From the NCBI RefSeq assembly GCF_030269325.1, contig NZ_BSTD01000004.1, forward strand, positions 536,558 through 600,557: 64,000 nt of DNA. Direction: 5' to 3'. The notes under the pieces were generated by a model. That model was not told the DNA's origin, searched no databases, and saw only the letters and a list, made by a program, of their open reading frames with translations. The position numbers and the translations under genes are program-made. This document shows, piece after piece, positions 1-7,173 of the stretch. Position 1 is the first letter of the stretch; every line of letters starts with the position of its first letter. The stretch comes from Amycolatopsis sp. NBRC 101858 (GTDB lineage: Bacteria > Actinomycetota > Actinomycetes > Mycobacteriales > Pseudonocardiaceae).

Positions 1-290
1 TGCACCACCGCGCCGGCGTCGTAGCGCCGGTAGATCCCCAGGTGCAGCTCCAGTTCCGAGGTCGGCGTCAGCTCCCCGGCGACGATCGTCCCGTCGAGGT
101 CGACGACGGTCACGTCGTCGGGCGTGGCCGCGCCCAGCACGATCCCGGTCGCGGTCACCGCCACGTGGTCGCCGGCCCGGACGCTCACGTTGCCCGCGGT
201 GCCGATCAGCAGGCCCTCGCCGGCGAGGCCGTTGCTCGCGCGGGCGACCGCCCGGCGCGCGTCGTCGAGTACGGAACTTCCCACTGCCAT
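1..290 (-). CDS. Class II aldolase/adducin family protein, N-terminal part (cut by window edge)
   Basis: The minus strand reads from an ATG at 290 to the window edge without a stop, giving 96 residues. The motifs TAGNVSVR, VTATGIVLG and TSELELHLGIYRR are typical of the N-terminal half of the class II aldolase fold, where the last segment precedes the zinc-binding His residues (lost beyond the edge). Relatives include L-fuculose- and L-ribulose-phosphate aldolases/epimerases, zinc enzymes of sugar phosphate metabolism. The substrate cannot be told from this fragment. It is divergent from the TetR gene that starts at 345, which may control it. Confidence 0.85.
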   Translation of the reverse strand, partial: MAVGSSVLDDARRAVARASNGLAGEGLLIGTAGNVSVRAGDHVAVTATGIVLGAATPDDVTVVDLDGTIVAGELTPTSELELHLGIYRRYDAGAVV

Positions 291-344
291 GGGCCCGAGG
301 CTAGAATAAATGCGAAACAAAGTCACGTTCAGGTTTGGAGCGGC

Positions 345-938
345 ATGCAGCGAGTCCCGCGTCAGGCCCGGGCCCGGGAGAAGCTGGCCCGGGTCCTGGA
401 AGCGGCCGACCGGTTGCTCGCCGAGGAGGGCGTCGAGGCCCTGACGACGACCCGGGTCGCCGCGGCGGCAGGCGTCTCCGTGGGCACGTTGTACCAGTAC
501 CTGCCGGACCGCGACGCCATCACCGAAGCCCTGGCGGACAGCTACCTCGCCCGGCTCGAAGAGCTCATGACGTCCTTCGCCGACCAGGCGGCGAAGGAGA
601 CCTGGGACGACCCCGTCGGCCTGCTCGTCGACGCGTTCGCCGCGCTCTACCGCGCCGAACCCGGGTTCCGTGCCCTCTGGCTGGGCCGCGGGCTGACGGA
701 GGCGACGCGGGAGGCCGACGTCGCCCACAAGCGCGTGATGGCCACCGGCGTGCACCGCGTGCTCGTCGCCCAGCGCCTGCTCCGCGACGACGCCGAGGCC
801 GCGATGGCGTGCCGCACCGCGTTCCTGGCCGCGGACGCCGTCATCCAGGAGGCGTTCCGCGCCGATCCCGACGGCGCCGCCGGGCTGCTCGACTCGCTGA
901 AAGCCATGCTTCGGGCCTACCTGGAGCGGCTCGTCTAG
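345..938 (+). CDS. TetR family transcriptional regulator
   Basis: This is a 197-residue protein of normal TetR length. The first 60 residues hold the helix-turn-helix (TTTRVAAAAGVSVGTLYQYLPDRDAI), followed by an all-helical ligand-binding domain of unknown specificity. The ATG at 345 is chosen because GGAG lies four bases upstream and the HTH begins at the usual distance; the frame is open further upstream but does not look coding. A TAGAAT hexamer at 302-307 is a possible -10 box. It is divergent from the aldolase gene and ten bases before thyA, so its target could be either neighbour; the aldolase is the more usual arrangement. Confidence 0.9.
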   Translation: MQRVPRQARAREKLARVLEAADRLLAEEGVEALTTTRVAAAAGVSVGTLYQYLPDRDAITEALADSYLARLEELMTSFADQAAKETWDDPVGLLVDAFAALYRAEPGFRALWLGRGLTEATREADVAHKRVMATGVHRVLVAQRLLRDDAEAAMACRTAFLAADAVIQEAFRADPDGAAGLLDSLKAMLRAYLERLV

Positions 939-948
939 GCTCCCGGGC

Positions 949-1746
949 ATGCCCGATACGCAGTACGAAGACCTCCTCCGCCACGTCCTCGACACGGGAG
1001 CCCGCAAGGCGGACCGCACCGGCACGGGCACGCGGTCGATCTTCGGGCACCAGCTGCGCTACCGCCTGGCCGACGGCTTCCCGCTGGTCACGACCAAGAA
1101 GGTCCACTTCCGGTCGGTCGCGTACGAGCTGCTGTGGTTCCTGCGGGGCGACGGCAACGTCGAGTGGCTCCAGGAGAACGGCGTCACGATCTGGGACGAG
1201 TGGGCCGCCCCGGACGGCGACCTCGGCCCGGTGTACGGCGTCCAGTGGCGATCGTGGCCGACCCCGGACGGCGGGCACATCGACCAGATCGCCGAGGTGC
1301 TGCGCACGCTGCGCGAGAACCCGGACTCGCGGCGGATCATCGTGTCGGCGTGGAACGTCGCGGACATCCCGCGGATGGCGTTGCCGCCGTGCCACGCGTT
1401 CTTCCAGTTCTACGTCGCCGACGGCGAGCTGTCCTGCCAGCTGTACCAGCGCAGCGCGGACCTGTTCCTCGGCGTGCCGTTCAACATCGCGAGCTACGCG
1501 CTGCTGACGCACATGATCGCCGAGCAGGTGGGCCTCGGCGTCGGCGACTTCATCTGGACCGGCGGCGACTGCCACATCTACGACAACCACGAGGACCAGG
1601 TCCGCAGGCAGCTGGCCCGCGACGCGCGGCCGTTCCCGACGCTGAGCTTGAAGCCCGCGGACAGCCTGTTCGACTACACGTACGAGCACATCGCCCTCGA
1701 CGGTTACGACCCGCATCCGGGCATCAAGGCCCCGGTGGCGGTGTGA
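949..1746 (+). CDS. thyA: Thymidylate synthase (ThyA)
   Basis: This 265-residue protein methylates dUMP to dTMP with 5,10-methylenetetrahydrofolate and releases dihydrofolate. The active-site loop ALPPCHAFFQFYV carries the nucleophile Cys148. The phosphate-binding RR pair (DSRRIIVSAWN), QRSADLFLGVPFNIASYA and the dUMP-contacting DCHIYDNH are all present, so the enzyme looks complete and active. Length matches the E. coli enzyme (264). The stop overlaps the start of folA by four bases (GTGA), so the two are translationally coupled, which fits since DHFR recycles the dihydrofolate made here. Confidence 0.98.
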   Translation: MPDTQYEDLLRHVLDTGARKADRTGTGTRSIFGHQLRYRLADGFPLVTTKKVHFRSVAYELLWFLRGDGNVEWLQENGVTIWDEWAAPDGDLGPVYGVQWRSWPTPDGGHIDQIAEVLRTLRENPDSRRIIVSAWNVADIPRMALPPCHAFFQFYVADGELSCQLYQRSADLFLGVPFNIASYALLTHMIAEQVGLGVGDFIWTGGDCHIYDNHEDQVRRQLARDARPFPTLSLKPADSLFDYTYEHIALDGYDPHPGIKAPVAV

Positions 1747-2201
1747 TCGGCCTGATCTGGGCCCAGTCGGCCAACGGAGTGATCGGCCGCGACGGGGAGT
1801 TGCCGTGGCATTTGCCGGAGGATTTGAAGCACTTCCGCACGCTGACGGCGGGGGCGACTGTCCTGATGGGACGCCGTACGTGGGAGTCGCTGCCGCCGCG
1901 GTTCCGGCCGTTGCCGGGGCGGCGCAATTTGGTGTTGTCGCGTGCGCGGCAGGAGGGGGTGGAGACGTTCTCCTCCTTGGAACCGGCGCTCGCGGAGGTG
2001 TCGGGGGACGGGTGGGTGATCGGCGGCGCGGCGGTGTACCGGGCGGCGTTGCCGTTCGCGGACCGGATCATGGTGACGGAGATCCGGGAGAGTTTCGAGG
2101 GCGACACGCGGGCGCCTGAGGTGGGGCGTGCACCGGATTCGGTGGGGGAGTGGCAGGAGTCGTCGACGGGGTTGCACTACCGGTTCTTGACCTGGGGCTG
2201 A
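1743..2201 (+). CDS. folA: Dihydrofolate reductase
   Basis: This 152-residue enzyme reduces dihydrofolate to tetrahydrofolate with NADPH. Visible motifs are the N-terminal IGLIWAQSANGVIGRDGELPWHLPEDLKHFR (substrate Asp/Glu region with PW), VLMGRRTWESLP (NADPH contact) and WVIGGAAVYRAALP (the GG cofactor loop). The GTG start at 1743 overlaps the thyA stop and gives the family's usual N-terminus. A hairpin at 2292-2319 probably ends the thyA-folA transcript. Confidence 0.96.
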   Translation: MIGLIWAQSANGVIGRDGELPWHLPEDLKHFRTLTAGATVLMGRRTWESLPPRFRPLPGRRNLVLSRARQEGVETFSSLEPALAEVSGDGWVIGGAAVYRAALPFADRIMVTEIRESFEGDTRAPEVGRAPDSVGEWQESSTGLHYRFLTWG

Positions 2202-2291
2202 GGTCGGCGCTTTCTGGGCCGCGGCGAGCCGTAGCTGCGGGGAGGCGGTGGCTTGGCCCGGCTCGGGATGCTGTTTCTTGGGCGTGGGTGT

Positions 2292-2319
2292 AGGCCCGTA
2301 GCCGGTTGGCTGCGGGCCT
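2292..2319 (+). terminator. Hairpin terminator after thyA-folA
   Basis: Two 12-base arms, AGGCCCGTAGCC and GGCTGCGGGCCT, pair with one G-T wobble around a GGTT tetraloop and are followed by TTCCCGTTT. It lies between the convergent ends of folA (2201) and the DUF222-HNH gene (2327), so it may serve both strands. Confidence 0.65.
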
Positions 2320-2326
2320 TTCCCGT

Positions 2327-3832
2327 TTATGCCGCGAATGGCAGGGGTTGGTGGAGGTTGTTGCGCCTGGGTTTTCGGCGCCTGTCGAGGAATGCCGGTG
2401 GGAGGAATTCGGGCAGTCCGTCGGCGGCGATGCGGACTTGCCAGCCGGAGCGGTGCAGCAGCCGGTGGTGGTGGGCGCACATCAGGACCAGGTTGCCCAG
2501 CTCGGTCGGGCCGCCGTCGGCCCAGTGGCGGATGTGGTGGCCTTGGCAGTGGCGGGGTGGGCGGTGGCAGCCGGGGAATGCGCAGCCGCGGTCGCGTAGG
2601 TAGAGGGCGCGGCGGAGTGGGGTGGAGATGAGGCGTCGTTGGCGGCCGAGGTCGAGGGGGTCGCTGGTGGTGCCGAGGACGGCGGGGATGAGCCTGCAGT
2701 CGCAGGCGTGGATCCGGGCTTCGGCGGCGGAGATGGTGCCGTGGTCGCCGAGGATCGCTCGGCCGGCGCCGGGCTTGGGTGTGGTGCCGGAGTTGCCGGA
2801 GACGGCCTGGCCGGAACCAGGCTGGGGCCTGGTCGCAGTGTCGCCGAAGGTGGTCTGTCCGGCAATGGGCTTGGGTGTGGTCGCGGTGTTGCCGAGCGTG
2901 GCACGGTCGGCGGCGTGCTTTGGCATGGTGCTGGCGAAGGCGGGCTGGTCGCCAGCGGTCTTGGGTGTGGTGTCGGTGCTCGTGAAGGCGGTCAGGCCGG
3001 TGGTGGGCGTGGCGCCGGTGTCGGCGAGGATTTCTGTGGCGAGGCCAGACCTCAGGTCCGCCAACGACACCGCCACCATCACGTGCGCTCGCTCGCCGGC
3101 CTGCATCGGTAAGTCTGGGGAGTTGAATGCCAGGTCGATCGCGTCGGAGAATGCGTCGCCGTAGCGCTCTGACGGCGAACGCAAGTCTGGGCCCTCGTCG
3201 GTTGTGCGGCGTTGCGACAGGGCGTCCAGTAGGACGCTGGCTCGGGTGCCGGTTTCGTCGTCGAAACGGCCGTTCAGTTCCCAGAACCCGGTTCTCTTGC
3301 GGCGCAACGACAGTTCGCGGCTGGGGGTGGCCGGTTCGGTCTCGTCGGGTTCGGCTCCGTCGGGGTCCAGGTGGGCCACGATGCGCGCTCCGAGAGCGGC
3401 GACCTGTCTGTGGCCGGCCTCGGAGGCGAACGTCAGCAGGTGATGCTCGGCTTCGTCGCGGTGCTCCGGTGGGATCTGGCTCATCACGCCGACGATCGTG
3501 TCGATCATCGGGGTGCTCAACCGGCCGTCCGAGGCGGCAAGGCCGGTGGCGGGGGCGACGGCGGGGATCGGGGTGCCGTCGAGGGTGCGGCCAGGATTGA
3601 GGGCGCGGGCTCGTTTGACCACGGTCTCGGCGGCGGACTTGGGGATGTCGGCGAGATGCTCGAAGAGCCTTGCAGCAGAACGGTATCCGAAGAGCTCCAG
3701 GACACCACGGGACTCGATTTCGACGAGCAGCGAGCCGATCTCGGCCTCCAAGGAACGCACGGAAGTGAGCAGCGCGGAGATACGGTCGGCCAGGGCCACC
3801 GCATCCGCTTGCCACGCCACTTCGCTGTCCAC
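2327..3832 (-). CDS. DUF222 / HNH endonuclease-domain protein (REP13E12-like family)
   Basis: This 501-residue protein has an N-terminal DUF222 domain (about residues 1-265) and a C-terminal HNH domain (about 405-465: CAFPGCHRPPRHCQGHHIRHWADGG then NLVLMCAHHHRLLH), with the Cys pairs and His residues for a zinc site and a nuclease centre. The family is common and often multicopy in actinomycetes; its cellular role is unknown. Residues 286-365 between the domains form five degenerate 16-residue repeats, listed separately. The start is GTG with no Shine-Dalgarno; a TAATCT -10-like hexamer ends six bases upstream, so the mRNA may be leaderless. Confidence 0.9.
   Translation of the reverse strand: MDSEVAWQADAVALADRISALLTSVRSLEAEIGSLLVEIESRGVLELFGYRSAARLFEHLADIPKSAAETVVKRARALNPGRTLDGTPIPAVAPATGLAASDGRLSTPMIDTIVGVMSQIPPEHRDEAEHHLLTFASEAGHRQVAALGARIVAHLDPDGAEPDETEPATPSRELSLRRKRTGFWELNGRFDDETGTRASVLLDALSQRRTTDEGPDLRSPSERYGDAFSDAIDLAFNSPDLPMQAGERAHVMVAVSLADLRSGLATEILADTGATPTTGLTAFTSTDTTPKTAGDQPAFASTMPKHAADRATLGNTATTPKPIAGQTTFGDTATRPQPGSGQAVSGNSGTTPKPGAGRAILGDHGTISAAEARIHACDCRLIPAVLGTTSDPLDLGRQRRLISTPLRRALYLRDRGCAFPGCHRPPRHCQGHHIRHWADGGPTELGNLVLMCAHHHRLLHRSGWQVRIAADGLPEFLPPAFLDRRRKPRRNNLHQPLPFAA
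2738..2977 (-). repeat. Five degenerate 48-bp (16-residue) tandem repeats inside the DUF222-HNH gene
   Basis: The encoded units follow the pattern T-T/M-P-K-x-x-A-G/D-x-x-x-x-G-x-x-x, for example TTPKPIAGQTTFGDTA and TTPKPGAGRAILGDHG. They are Pro/Thr/Gly-rich and probably form a flexible linker between the DUF222 and HNH domains. Units differ at many positions, so this is an old expansion. Confidence 0.75.
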
Positions 3833-3909
3833 ACAACAAGATTACCGCCAGTCGAACGCAAGTTCATCACTCGATCAGCTGAAAGCCGTACAGCGGCAGG
3901 GACACCGTT

Positions 3910-3974
3910 GCGTGGGGAATCGGCGCTCCCGCGCCGAGCAGCAAGCAACCACACGAAGCGCCGATTCCCCACGC
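3910..3974. repeat. 18-bp perfect inverted repeat in the 265-bp gap before the GH27 gene
   Basis: The arms GCGTGGGGAATCGGCGCT (3910-3927) and AGCGCCGATTCCCCACGC (3957-3974) are exact reverse complements separated by 29 bases. There is no T-tract on either side, so it is not a classic terminator. It lies between two divergent genes (DUF222-HNH at 3832 and GH27 at 4098), where no terminator is expected. The rest of 3833-4067 shows no gene. Confidence 0.7.
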
Positions 3975-4067
3975 CCCGGCGAAGCCGCATCTTGGAAACC
4001 CAGCCCCACGACATCCGCCACTTGACGTAGCAGCCACCAAAGGTCAACAATTCACCCGTACCAAGGA

Positions 4068-4083
4068 ATGTTAACGCTAACAT
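4068..4083. promoter_or_regulatory. LacI-type operator before the GH27 gene
   Basis: ATGTTAACGCTAACAT is a 16-bp palindrome with seven of eight half-site positions matching and a central CG, the usual form of LacI-family operators. It ends 14 bases before the GH27 start codon and overlaps where transcription or ribosome binding would begin. It differs from the operator at 7106-7125, so a different LacI protein may bind here. Confidence 0.7.
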
Positions 4084-4097
4084 ATCGGAGCGAAGCA

Positions 4098-5972
4098 ATG
4101 AAGCTGCGCACCACGGTGACCACGCTCCTGCTGCTGGCCGGAACGCTCCTGGCACCGGCCACCGCAAAAGCCGCCACGGAACAGCAGGTTCCACCGCCCG
4201 TCATGGGCTGGGCCTCCTGGAACTCCTTCGCCGCCAAGATCGACTACAACGTCATAAAGACACAAGCCGACGCGCTGGTCTCGACCGGCCTGAAGGACGC
4301 CGGCTACACCCACGTCAACATCGACGAAGGCTGGTGGCAGGGCACCCGCGACAGCGCGGGCAACATCACCGTCGACCCCACCGAATGGCCCGGCGGGATG
4401 ACGGCGATCGCGGACTACCTGCACGCCAAAGGGTTGAAAGCCGGCATCTACACCGACGCCGGGCGCGACGGCTGCGGCTACTACTTCCCGACCGGCCGCC
4501 CCGCGGCACCCGGGTCCGGCAGTGAAGGTCACTACCTCCAGGACATGCTGCAATTCCAGCGCTGGGGCTTCGACTTCGTCAAGGTCGACTGGTGCGGCGG
4601 CGACGCCGAGGGCCTCGACCCGGCGAGCACCTACCGGGCCATCAGCGACGCCAATCGCGCCGCCACCGCGCAAACCGGCCGCGCGCTCACCCTGTCCGTC
4701 TGCGACTGGGGCAAGAAGAACCCGTGGAACTGGGGCCCCGGCACCGCCCCGATGTGGCGCACGAGCACGGACATCATCTACTACGGCCAGACTGCGACCC
4801 TCCGGCAGGCATTGACCAACTTCGACCAGGCGCAGCACCCCGTGTCGCAGCACACCGGGTACGTCAACGACCCGGACATGCTCACCGTCGGCATGCCCGG
4901 GCTCTCCGCCGCGCAGGGCCGGACCGAACTGGGCATGTGGGCGATCTCCGGCGCGCCTCTGCTGGCGGGCAACAACCTCGCGACGATGAGTGCGGAAACC
5001 GCGTCGATCCTGAAGAACCGGGAAGTCGTCGCCGTCGACCAGGATCCGCGGGGGCTACAGGGTGTGAAGATCGCCGAGGACGCCGCCGGGCTGCAGGTCT
5101 ACGGCAAAGTCCTCGCCGGCGAAGGGAAGCGCGCCGCGCTGCTGCTCAACCGGACGTCCAAGGCGGCCACGATGACCTTGCGCTGGGCCGACCTCGGCCT
5201 GACCACCGCGCCGGCGAACGTGCGGAACCTCTGGGCCGCCCAGGACAACGGCAGCTTCGCCACCGGGTACAGCGTGAGCGTCCCGGCCGGCGACTCGGTG
5301 CTCCTGACCGTCCAAGGGTCCGACGCCCCGGCGTACCACGGCTCGAGTTTCACCGCGCCCGCAACAGGTCTGGCCGTCGCGACCTTCACCTACAGCTCCG
5401 CCACCACCCAGACTCCGACTCTCGCGGTCAACGGCCAGCAGCCGACCGTCGTCGCGTTCCCGGCCACCGGAGGCACGGCCAAGACCGTCTCCGCCGTGGT
5501 CTCACTGGGCAAGGGGGCGAACTCCCTGACGTTCGCCGGCACCTCGCCGCCGGTCACCGACGTCGCGATCCTGCCGCTGCCGGGCACCGCCGGGGTCCAG
5601 GTGGTCGGCACGCAGTCGGGCCGCTGCCTCGACGTCGACGACAACAGCATCGCCAACGGCGTCCAGGCCCAGCTGTGGGACTGCGCCGCGGGACCCAACC
5701 AGACCTGGACGCCGGCCCGCGGGCAGCTCGTCGTCAACGGCACCAAATGCCTGGACGCCTACGACAACGGGACGTCCAACGGCACCGCGGTCGTCATCTG
5801 GGACTGCAACGGCCAGCGCAACCAGCAATGGACCCTGAACACCGGCGGCACCATCACCAACGCGCTGTCCGGGCTGTGCCTGGACGCGAGCGGCGCCGGC
5901 ACCGCGAACGCCACGAAGATCATCCTCTGGACCTGCGGCGGTGGGGCCAACCAGCAGTGGACCCGGCGGTGA
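4098..5972 (+). CDS. Secreted GH27 glycosidase with C-terminal CBM13: alpha-galactosidase or beta-L-arabinopyranosidase
   Basis: This 624-residue protein has a signal peptide (about 1-25, ending AKAA), a GH27 barrel (about 30-400), a beta-sandwich linker domain and a ricin-type CBM13 (about 500-624, with repeated QxW motifs NQTW, NQQW, NQQW). Asp164 in FVKVDWCGG is the likely nucleophile and Asp225 in WRTSTDI the acid/base. Where alpha-galactosidases have the Asp-Asp pair, this protein reads IDEGWW (Asp76-Glu77). From memory, the S. avermitilis GH27 beta-L-arabinopyranosidase differs from alpha-galactosidases by just such an Asp-to-Glu change and also carries CBM13. The GH127 neighbour supports an arabinose role. 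GGAG seven bases before the ATG fixes the start. Confidence 0.9.
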   Translation: MKLRTTVTTLLLLAGTLLAPATAKAATEQQVPPPVMGWASWNSFAAKIDYNVIKTQADALVSTGLKDAGYTHVNIDEGWWQGTRDSAGNITVDPTEWPGGMTAIADYLHAKGLKAGIYTDAGRDGCGYYFPTGRPAAPGSGSEGHYLQDMLQFQRWGFDFVKVDWCGGDAEGLDPASTYRAISDANRAATAQTGRALTLSVCDWGKKNPWNWGPGTAPMWRTSTDIIYYGQTATLRQALTNFDQAQHPVSQHTGYVNDPDMLTVGMPGLSAAQGRTELGMWAISGAPLLAGNNLATMSAETASILKNREVVAVDQDPRGLQGVKIAEDAAGLQVYGKVLAGEGKRAALLLNRTSKAATMTLRWADLGLTTAPANVRNLWAAQDNGSFATGYSVSVPAGDSVLLTVQGSDAPAYHGSSFTAPATGLAVATFTYSSATTQTPTLAVNGQQPTVVAFPATGGTAKTVSAVVSLGKGANSLTFAGTSPPVTDVAILPLPGTAGVQVVGTQSGRCLDVDDNSIANGVQAQLWDCAAGPNQTWTPARGQLVVNGTKCLDAYDNGTSNGTAVVIWDCNGQRNQQWTLNTGGTITNALSGLCLDASGAGTANATKIILWTCGGGANQQWTRR

Positions 5973-5973
5973 C

Positions 5974-7005
5974 CTACGCGGTCGAATCCCGGATCACCAG
6001 CCGGCACGGCCGCGTGTGCCGGCCGGGAGAAGGTGCGCCGTTGATCGCCGCCAGCAGCAGGTCCGCGGCGGTCCGCCCGAGCGCCTCCAGTTCCATGTCG
6101 ACGCTCGTCAGCGGTGGCTGGCAGGCCAGCGCCATGACGTCCCAGTTGTCGAAGCCGACCAGCGCGACGTCGCCGGGCACGCGCCGCCCGGCCGCCTGCA
6201 CCGCGTCGGCGACACCACGGGCGATCTGGTCGCTGCCGCAGAACACCGCGTCGAACTCGGTGCCCGCGCCGAGCAGCATCCGCACCGCCTGGCGACCCCA
6301 CGCCTCGCTCCACTCGCCGAACATCGGCGCGCCGACGAGCTCGAGCCCGGCTTCCCCCAGCCGCTCGGTGGCGGCCGTGGCGCGGACCGTCGCCGAATGG
6401 TGGTGCTCGGGGCCGGTGACGTGGGCGATGCGGCGCCGTCCGGTGGCCAGGAGGTGTTCGACGGCCTTGCGAGCGCCGCCCGCTTCGTCCGGCACCACGG
6501 AGCAGTCGTGCGGGTCGGCCGAGCTGATGAACGCGTACACCACGGGGATGGGCAGGGCGTCGCCGATCGGCGGCCGGGCCTGGGTCCGGCGGCCGGTGAC
6601 GATGATGCCGTCGACGCGGCGCGACAGCAGCGTGCGCAGGTAGTACTGCTCGCGGATCGGGTCGTCGCGGGCGTCGCAGAGGAAGACCGACATCTCGCCG
6701 GCGCCCAGCGCGTCTTCCGCGCCCATCATCAGCGGGATGCTGAACCGGCCGATCGTGTCGGTGGTGATCATGCCGACGGTGTAGGTGCGGCCCGAGTTGA
6801 GCGTGACGGCCGCCCGGTTGGCCTGGAAGCCCAGCTGCTCGGCGGCGGACAGCACGCGCTGCCGGGTCTCGGCGCGGAGCGATCCACGGCCGTTGAGCGC
6901 CTTCGACGCCGTGCCGACCGAGACGCCGGCCAGCAGCGCGACCTCGCTGATCGTGGCCGGCTTGGCGACGTTTCCGGGAGTTTCCGAAAGTTTCCTCGGG
7001 GGCAT
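5974..7005 (-). CDS. LacI family repressor of the sugar ABC transporter locus
   Basis: The protein has 343 residues if started at the ATG at 7005. The N-terminal HTH reads ATISEVALLAGVSVGTASKALNGRGSL, followed by a periplasmic-binding-protein-like effector domain (VGMITTDTIGRFSIPLMMGAEDAL to DVALVGFDNWDVMALACQPPLTSVD). It is divergent from the ABC transporter operon and convergent with GH27, ending one base from its stop. The strong palindrome at 7106-7125 lies in the shared promoter region and is the probable operator for both autoregulation and control of the transporter. The inducer is likely a sugar released by the GH27, GH127 and GH39-like enzymes. Confidence 0.92.
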   Translation of the reverse strand: MPPRKLSETPGNVAKPATISEVALLAGVSVGTASKALNGRGSLRAETRQRVLSAAEQLGFQANRAAVTLNSGRTYTVGMITTDTIGRFSIPLMMGAEDALGAGEMSVFLCDARDDPIREQYYLRTLLSRRVDGIIVTGRRTQARPPIGDALPIPVVYAFISSADPHDCSVVPDEAGGARKAVEHLLATGRRRIAHVTGPEHHHSATVRATAATERLGEAGLELVGAPMFGEWSEAWGRQAVRMLLGAGTEFDAVFCGSDQIARGVADAVQAAGRRVPGDVALVGFDNWDVMALACQPPLTSVDMELEALGRTAADLLLAAINGAPSPGRHTRPCRLVIRDSTA

Positions 7006-7105
7006 GGTGGCACAGTACCTCCGGCCTCGATCGACGACCACCAGCAACGCCGACGAAGTGGTGCAAATGGCGCTTGACGCACCCGCGAGGAGGAGCCTAA
7101 CTTGA

Positions 7106-7125
7106 TTCGGCAACCGGTTTCCGAA
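7106..7125. promoter_or_regulatory. LacI operator between the repressor and the ABC transporter operon
   Basis: TTCGGCAACCGGTTTCCGAA is a 20-bp palindrome with nine of ten half-site positions matching and the AACCGGTT core typical of LacI-family sites. It lies about 50 bases upstream of the substrate-binding protein start (7174) and about 100 bases upstream of the lacI start (7005). Confidence 0.8.
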
Positions 7126-7173
7126 GTTTCCTCCTCGACGTTCACCGGCGGCGGCCTCCCGTTAGGAGAGTCG

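Noticed and set aside
3833..4097. The 18-bp inverted repeat as insertion sequence ends
   Set aside because: There is no transposase between or beside the arms, the spacing is only 29 bases and no target duplication is seen.
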